From contig NZ_JACHNE010000001.1 in NCBI RefSeq assembly GCF_014205255.1, positions 3,100,001 to 3,164,000 on the forward strand: a DNA stretch of 64,000 nucleotides, in the 5' to 3' direction. Below, piece by piece: positions 58,982-64,000 of this stretch (positions within the stretch are counted from its first letter, which is position 1; the number at the start of each line of letters is the position of its first letter). Source of the DNA: Streptomyces caelestis (GTDB taxonomy: Bacteria; Actinomycetota; Actinomycetes; Streptomycetales; Streptomycetaceae). Under the pieces are notes generated by a model that was not told the origin of the DNA, did no database searches, and saw nothing but the letters and a program-made list of their open reading frames with translations. Made by a program: the position numbers and the translations under genes.

Positions 58982-61900
58982 TCACCGGGACGCGCCGACC
59001 GGCTCCTCCGGCTCCGCCGCGCCGATGAACGTCCGCCACAGCTCGGCGTACCGCCCGCCGCGCGCGAGCAGCTCCTCGTGCGTGCCGTCCTCGGCGACCC
59101 GGCCGTGGTCCATGACGACGACCCGGTCGGCGCGGGCGGCGGTGGTGAGGCGGTGGGCCACGACGAGGGTGGTGCGGCGGCCGGCGAGGCGGTCGGTGGC
59201 CTGGTTGACCTGGGCCTCGGTGGCCAGGTCCAGGGCGGCCGTCGCCTCGTCGAGCAGCAGGACGTCCGGGTCGACCAGCTCTGCGCGGGCCAGGGCAATC
59301 AGCTGGCGCTGCCCTGCGGAGAGGTTGCGGCCGCGCTCGGCGACCTCGTGGAGGTAGCCGCCCTCCAGAGTGGCGATCATCTCGTGCGCCCCGACCGCCC
59401 GGGCCGCCGCTTCGACCTCGGCGTCGGTGGCGTCGGGGCGGCCGTAGGCGATGGCGTCGCGGACGGTGCCCTGGAAGAGGTACGCCTCCTGTGGGACGAC
59501 CCCCAGACGGTGCCGGTACGAGGTGAGGTCCAGGGCGCGCAGATCGGTGCCGTCGACCATGACCCGGCCGCCGGTGGGGTCGTAGAAGCGGGCCACGAGC
59601 TTGACGAGGGTCGACTTCCCGGCGCCGGTCTCGCCGACGAACGCGACGGTCTGCCCGGCGGGGATGCGCAGGTCGACGCCGCCGAGAGCCTCTTCGTCAT
59701 CGCCGTAGGCGAAGTGCACGCCCTCGAAGGCGATGTCGCCGCGCAGGGACCGCACCTCGCGGGGTTCGTCGGCGGACTTCGTCGACGTCGGCTCCTGGAG
59801 CAGTTCCTGGATGCGGCCCAGCGAGACGGACGCCTGCTGGTAGCCGTCGAAGACCTGGGACAGCTGCTGCACGGGCGCGAAGAACAGGTCGATGTAGAGC
59901 AGATACGCCACCAGCGAGCCGATCGCCAGCGTCCCGTCGTCGACCCGCGCCCCGCCCACGATCAGCACGGCCGCCGCCGCCACCGACGACAGGAACTGCA
60001 CGAAGGGGAAGTACACGGAGATGAGCCACTGGCCTCGGATGCGCGCCTGGCGGTAGCTGTCGCTGTGCCCGGCGAACCGCCGCCCGCCGTCCCGCTCGCG
60101 CCGGAAGGCCTGCACGATCCGCAGCCCGGACACCGACTCCTGGAGGTCGGCGTTGACCACCGAGACGCGTTCACGGGCCAGTTCGTACGCCTTCACGCTC
60201 GCCCGGCGGAAGAAGTACGTGGCGATGATCAGCGGCGGCAGCGTCGCGAAGACGACCAGCGCGAGCTCCACGTCGATGACCAGCAGGGCGACCATGATGC
60301 CGAAGAAGGTGACGACCGAGACGAAGGCGGTGACCAGGCCCGTCTGGAGGAACGTCGACAGCGCGTCGACGTCGGTCGTCATCCGGGTCATGATCCGGCC
60401 GGTCAGCTCCCGCTCGTAGTAGTCGAGCCCCAGGCGCTGGAGCTGGGAGAAGATCTTCAGCCGGAGCGCGTACAGCACCCGCTCGCCGGTACGCCCCGTC
60501 ATCCGGATCTCGCCGACCTGGGCCGCCCACTGCACGGCCACCGTCAGCAGCGCGAGCAGGGACGCCGCCCACACGGCGCCGATCGCGACCTGGGTGACGC
60601 CCGAGTCGATGCCGTGCCGGATCATGATCGGCAGCAGCAGGCCCATGCCCGCGTCGACGGCGACCAGGCCGAGGCTGACCAGCAGCGGCAGTCCGAAGCC
60701 GCGCAGCAGCCGGCGCAGGCCGTAGGACTCCTCCGGCTGGACGGCCTGCTTCTCGTCGACGTCGGGGATGTCGGTGGCCGGGGGCAGCGCCTCCACCTGG
60801 GCGAGGAGCTCGGGGGTGGCGGGGCTCTCGGCGAGGGCGAGGTCCTTGCGCTCGCGGTCGCCGGTCCACAGCCTTGGGGTGACCCCGCGCTCGGCGTCGA
60901 ACTCGGCGTCCAGCTCGTCCCGGACGGAGGTGTCCTCCTGGGGGCAGGCCGGCTGGGTGTGGCCCGGGGAGACCCCGCCCAGCTCGTCGGGGTCGGTGAG
61001 CAGGCGGCGGTAGAGGGCGGAGCGCCGCTGGAGTTCGTCGTGGGTGCCGATGTCGGCGAGGCGGCCGCCGTCCAGGACGGCGATGCGGTCGGCGAGGTTC
61101 AGGGTGGAGCGGCGGTGGGCGATCAGCAGGGTGGTGCGGCCCCGCATGACCTCCTTCAGGGCCTCGTGGATCTCGTGCTCGACCCGCGCGTCCACGGCGG
61201 AGGTGGCGTCGTCCAGGACCAGCAGGCGCGGATCGCTGAGGATGGCGCGGGCGAGGGCGACGCGCTGGCGCTGGCCGCCGGAGAGGGTGAGGCCGTGCTC
61301 GCCGACGGTGGTGTCGTAGCCCTCGGGGAGCTCGCTGATGAACCCGTGCGCCTGGGCGGCGCGGGCGGCCTGTTCGATCTCCTCCGGGGTGGCGTCCGGG
61401 CGGCCGTAGGCGATGTTGCTGCGGACCGTGTCGGAGAAGAGGAAGGAGTCCTCCGGGACCAGCCCGATCGCGGCCCGGAGTGATTCCAGGGTCAGTTCGC
61501 GCACGTCGTGGCCGCCGACGAGGACGGCACCGCGGGTGACGTCGTAGAAGCGCGGCAGCAGCAGGGAGACCGTGGACTTGCCGGAGCCGGAGGAGCCGAC
61601 GACGGCGAGGGTCTCGCCGGGGCGGATCTCGAAGGAGAGCCCGTCGAGGACGGGGCGGTCTTCGTCGTAGCCGAAGGAGACGTCGTCGAACTCGACGGTC
61701 GCGGGGGCGTCGGCGGGCAGGCCCTTGCGGCCGTCCTCGAGAGACGGCTCGGTGTCGATCAGCTCCAGGACGCGCTCGGTGCCCGCGCGGGCCTGCTGGC
61801 CGACGGTGAGCACCATGGCGAGCATCCGGACCGGGCCGACGAGCTGGGCGAGGTAGGTGGAGAAGGCGACGAACGTGCCGAGCGTGATGTGCCCGCCCAC

Positions 61901-62701
61901 CGCGAGCCAGCCGCCGAGCGCCAGCATCGCGACCTGGCCGAGGGCGGGGACGGCCTGGAGGGCCGGGGTGTAGACGGAGTTCAGGCGGATGGTGCGCAGC
62001 CGCCCGGCGAAGAGGCGGCCGCTGACGTCCCTGAGCTTGCCGGTCTCCTGGTCCTCCTGCCCGAAGCCCTTCACCACGCGGACCCCGCTGACGGCGCCGT
62101 CGACCACACCGGCGACGGCGGCGGCCTGCGCCTGGGCGTACCAGGTGGAGGGGTGCAGCCGGGTGCGGCTGCGCTTGGCGATCCACCACAGGGCGGGGGC
62201 GACGGCCAGGGCGACCAGGGTGAGCGGCACCGACAGCCACGCCATGATCACCAGGGAGATCAGGAAGAGCATGAAGTTCCCGATGGTCATCGGGAGCATG
62301 AACAGCAGGCCCTGGATCAGCTGGAGGTCGCTGGTGGCGCGGCCCACGACCTGGCCGGTGGACAGTTCGTCCTGGCGGCGGCCGTCGAGCCGGGTGATCG
62401 TCCCGTACATCTCCGTCCGCAGGTCGTGCTGGACGTCGAGGGCGAGGCGGCCGCCGTAGTAGCGGCGGATGTAGGTGAGGACGTAGACGACCAGTGCGGC
62501 GGCGACGAGGAGGCCGGCCCAGGTGGTCATCGAGCGGGTGTGGTCGCTGATGACGTCGTCGATGATCACCTTGGTGATCAGCGGGACGAGGGCCATGACC
62601 GCCATGCCGGCCAGTGAGGAGCCGAGGGCGAGCACGACGTCCTTCGGGTGGCGCCATGCGTAGGCCCACAGTCGTCGTGCCCATCCCCGTTGCGGTGTCA
62701 C
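58982..62701 (-). CDS. Full-size fused ABC exporter (TMD-NBD-TMD-NBD)
   Basis: 1239 residues, two half-transporters in one chain. Half 1 has six helices, Walker A VVGSSGSGKSTVSL near 385, signature TLSGGQRQRVALARA near 485, and LLVLDDATSAVD, in which the catalytic Glu is Asp. Linker (about 585-650) with acidic and Pro stretches. Half 2 has helices from about 663, Walker A FVGETGAGKSTLVKL, signature NLSAGQRQLIALARAEL, and VLLLDEATAALD with the Glu present. So one ATP site is degenerate, as in heterodimeric exporters. Such systems export lipids, drugs or peptides. GTG at 62701 follows GGAGGGG; the open frame continues upstream but without coding character. Confidence 0.92.
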   Translation of the reverse strand: MTPQRGWARRLWAYAWRHPKDVVLALGSSLAGMAVMALVPLITKVIIDDVISDHTRSMTTWAGLLVAAALVVYVLTYIRRYYGGRLALDVQHDLRTEMYGTITRLDGRRQDELSTGQVVGRATSDLQLIQGLLFMLPMTIGNFMLFLISLVIMAWLSVPLTLVALAVAPALWWIAKRSRTRLHPSTWYAQAQAAAVAGVVDGAVSGVRVVKGFGQEDQETGKLRDVSGRLFAGRLRTIRLNSVYTPALQAVPALGQVAMLALGGWLAVGGHITLGTFVAFSTYLAQLVGPVRMLAMVLTVGQQARAGTERVLELIDTEPSLEDGRKGLPADAPATVEFDDVSFGYDEDRPVLDGLSFEIRPGETLAVVGSSGSGKSTVSLLLPRFYDVTRGAVLVGGHDVRELTLESLRAAIGLVPEDSFLFSDTVRSNIAYGRPDATPEEIEQAARAAQAHGFISELPEGYDTTVGEHGLTLSGGQRQRVALARAILSDPRLLVLDDATSAVDARVEHEIHEALKEVMRGRTTLLIAHRRSTLNLADRIAVLDGGRLADIGTHDELQRRSALYRRLLTDPDELGGVSPGHTQPACPQEDTSVRDELDAEFDAERGVTPRLWTGDRERKDLALAESPATPELLAQVEALPPATDIPDVDEKQAVQPEESYGLRRLLRGFGLPLLVSLGLVAVDAGMGLLLPIMIRHGIDSGVTQVAIGAVWAASLLALLTVAVQWAAQVGEIRMTGRTGERVLYALRLKIFSQLQRLGLDYYERELTGRIMTRMTTDVDALSTFLQTGLVTAFVSVVTFFGIMVALLVIDVELALVVFATLPPLIIATYFFRRASVKAYELARERVSVVNADLQESVSGLRIVQAFRRERDGGRRFAGHSDSYRQARIRGQWLISVYFPFVQFLSSVAAAAVLIVGGARVDDGTLAIGSLVAYLLYIDLFFAPVQQLSQVFDGYQQASVSLGRIQELLQEPTSTKSADEPREVRSLRGDIAFEGVHFAYGDDEEALGGVDLRIPAGQTVAFVGETGAGKSTLVKLVARFYDPTGGRVMVDGTDLRALDLTSYRHRLGVVPQEAYLFQGTVRDAIAYGRPDATDAEVEAAARAVGAHEMIATLEGGYLHEVAERGRNLSAGQRQLIALARAELVDPDVLLLDEATAALDLATEAQVNQATDRLAGRRTTLVVAHRLTTAARADRVVVMDHGRVAEDGTHEELLARGGRYAELWRTFIGAAEPEEPVGASR

Positions 62702-62831
62702 GCGGGTGCCCCTCCGGTCGTCCTGGTCTGCCGGAAGGCACCAACGCGGTGGGAGGCTGTTTTCATCCCGCGGCGTGACGAGCGTTACCCCGCCCCCACC
62801 CTGGACGGTGATTGATACTCGCCGGTATCTT

Positions 62832-62853
62832 TGTCTGAGCAAGCGCTTAGACA
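62832..62853 (+). promoter_or_regulatory. Imperfect palindrome before the acyl-CoA dehydrogenase gene
   Basis: TGTCTGAGC on the left and GCTTAGACA on the right (62832-62840, 62845-62853) form an imperfect inverted repeat around AAGC, 26-47 bp before the start. Position and form suit a TetR- or GntR-type regulator of fatty acid or amino acid oxidation. The flanking GGTATCTT could be a -10 region. Confidence 0.5.
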
Positions 62854-62878
62854 TACCGAGGTCCCTGGAGGTGGCGGC

Positions 62879-64000
62879 GTGCGCCGTACGGTGTTCAACG
62901 AGGATCACGAGGCGTTCCGGGAGACCATCCGCGCCTTCATCGAGGCCGAGGTCGTACCGGTGTACGACGAGTGGTTCGCGGCGGGCCAGGCGCCCCGCGA
63001 CTTCTACTACAAGCTCGGTGAGCTGGGCATCTTCGGCATCAACGTGCCCGAGGAGTTCGGCGGCGCGGGCTTGGAGAGCCACAAGTTCGAGGCCGTGCTC
63101 TACGAGGAGACCGCTCGCGCGGGCGTCCAGTTCGGCGGCTCCGGCGTGCACGTGCTGCTCGCCCTGCCCTACATCAAGATGCTCGCCACCGACGAGCAGA
63201 AGAAGCGGTTCCTGCCGAAGTTCGTCTCCGGCGAGGAGATGTGGGCCATCGCGATGACGGAGCCGGGTACCGGTTCCGACCTCGCGGGCATGAAGTCCAC
63301 CGCCAAGCTGAGCGAGGACGGCACGCACTACGTCCTCAACGGCGCCAAGACCTTCATCACCGGCGGCGTGCACGCCGACCGTGTGATCGTCTGCGCCCGG
63401 ACCTCCGCCCCGACCGCCGAGGACCGCCGCCACGGCATCTCCCTCTTCGCCGTCGACACCAAGTCCGAGGGCTACTCCGTCGGCCGCAAGCTCGACAAGC
63501 TCGGCCTGAAGACCTCCGACACCGCCGAGCTGGCGTTCGTCGACGTCAAGGTGCCCGTCGAGGACCTCCTCGGCGAGGAGAACAAGGGCTTCTCCTACCT
63601 CGGCCACAACCTGGCCTCCGAGCGCTGGGGCATCGCCTTCGGCGCCTACGCCCAGGCCAAGGCCGCCGTCCGGTTCGCCAAGCAGTACGTGCAGGAGCGC
63701 ACGGTCTTCGGCAAGCCGGTCGCCCACTTCCAGAACACCAAGTTCGAGCTGGCCGCCTGCCAGGCCGAGGTGGACGCGGCCGAGGCCGTCGCCGACCGCG
63801 CGACCGAGGCCCTCGACGCCGGTGAGCTCACCCCCGCCGAGGCCGCCTCCGCGAAGCTGTTCTGCACCGAGGTCGCCCACCGCGTCATCGACCGCTGCCT
63901 CCAGCTGCACGGCGGCTACGGCTACATGAACGAGTACCCGATCGCCCGCCTGTACGCGGACAACCGCGTCAACCGCATCTACGGCGGCACCAGCGAGATC
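62879..64000 (+). CDS. Acyl-CoA dehydrogenase, 3' end beyond the window
   Basis: 374 residues seen, missing perhaps ten at the C-terminus. FAD-dependent acyl-CoA dehydrogenase for beta-oxidation or branched-chain amino acid breakdown. VRRTVFNEDHEAFRETIRAFIEAEVVPVYDEWFAAGQAPRDFYYKLGELGIFGINVPEEFGGAG opens the fold; EEMWAIAMTEPGTGSDLAGMKSTAKL near 120-145 and NGAKTFITGGVHADRVIVCAR bind FAD; the C-terminal QLHGGYGYMNEYPIARLYADNRVNRIYGGTSEI carries the catalytic-Glu region (YGGTSEI) just before the edge. GTG at 62879 follows GGAGG at seven bases. Substrate chain length cannot be told. Confidence 0.93.
   Translation, partial: MRRTVFNEDHEAFRETIRAFIEAEVVPVYDEWFAAGQAPRDFYYKLGELGIFGINVPEEFGGAGLESHKFEAVLYEETARAGVQFGGSGVHVLLALPYIKMLATDEQKKRFLPKFVSGEEMWAIAMTEPGTGSDLAGMKSTAKLSEDGTHYVLNGAKTFITGGVHADRVIVCARTSAPTAEDRRHGISLFAVDTKSEGYSVGRKLDKLGLKTSDTAELAFVDVKVPVEDLLGEENKGFSYLGHNLASERWGIAFGAYAQAKAAVRFAKQYVQERTVFGKPVAHFQNTKFELAACQAEVDAAEAVADRATEALDAGELTPAEAASAKLFCTEVAHRVIDRCLQLHGGYGYMNEYPIARLYADNRVNRIYGGTSEI

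Overview
The window looks like a chromosomal segment of a Streptomyces. It is very GC-rich, with strong third-position G/C bias, many GTG starts and many overlapping ATGA/GTGA gene junctions. It carries typical streptomycete genes: XRE-DUF397 pairs, a LAXTG wall-anchor protein, a citrate synthase that matches the Streptomyces CitA pattern as I know it, and a fused ABC-ABC exporter. Only one leucine TTA codon was found in the genes called here. Identification rests on reading the translations; no database search was run.

Layout. 1-7554 (+) is one tightly coupled exopolysaccharide operon: sugar transferase (5' end outside the window), polymerase/ligase, MurJ/Wzx-like flippase, polysaccharide deacetylase, GT4 glycosyltransferase, Wzz-like protein and a FemAB/CelD-like acyltransferase. 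A convergent secreted GH26-like hydrolase follows. 9084-12000 (-) is a cell-surface island: a repeat-rich LAETG protein, a small Cys-rich protein, and three tandem copies of a small secreted protein plus a decayed fourth. 12585-16108 (-) is an ABC system whose ATPase is fused to a secreted-type alpha/beta hydrolase. 16301-22356 (-) is a myo-inositol catabolic operon (iolC, a Cgl0159-type aldolase, iolB, iolD, mmsA), but iolB is truncated.

22512-24728 is a decayed stretch: a cupin gene abuts a PucR C-terminal fragment, and a zinc alcohol dehydrogenase is broken by a short repeat with an in-frame stop plus a frameshift. copZ-copA with a CsoR-like operator comes next, then an intergenic region with a candidate small RNA, then citA and recD2 (-). 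32000-36559 holds an XRE/DUF397 regulatory pair, small unknown proteins, a CGNR regulator, an MBL-fold hydrolase, a RibD-like reductase and a cupin.

36783-42633 (+) is a ribose-type sugar operon: LacI regulator, RbsA, an RbsC-RbsB fusion, RbsK and RbsD, ended by a strong hairpin. 42861-46979 holds acetyltransferases, a TIM-barrel epimerase, a MarR-GNAT fusion and a reductase. 46980-47524 is an IS5-like remnant with a 77-bp tandem repeat. 47525-52012 is a LacI-controlled catabolic operon of unknown substrate (Gfo/Idh dehydrogenase, DUF993, TIM-barrel isomerase). The rest contains a GNAT, an EamA transporter, a TAT-exported GH3 hexosaminidase, a lipoprotein, an S37 tripeptidyl peptidase, a small secreted protein, a 1239-residue ABC exporter and an acyl-CoA dehydrogenase running off the right edge.

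Working together: sugar and inositol uptake and breakdown feed central metabolism next to citrate synthase, while the left third builds and decorates the cell surface. Gene decay (iolB, pucR, adh, transposase, a small secreted copy) is scattered through the window, mostly at junctions between these blocks.
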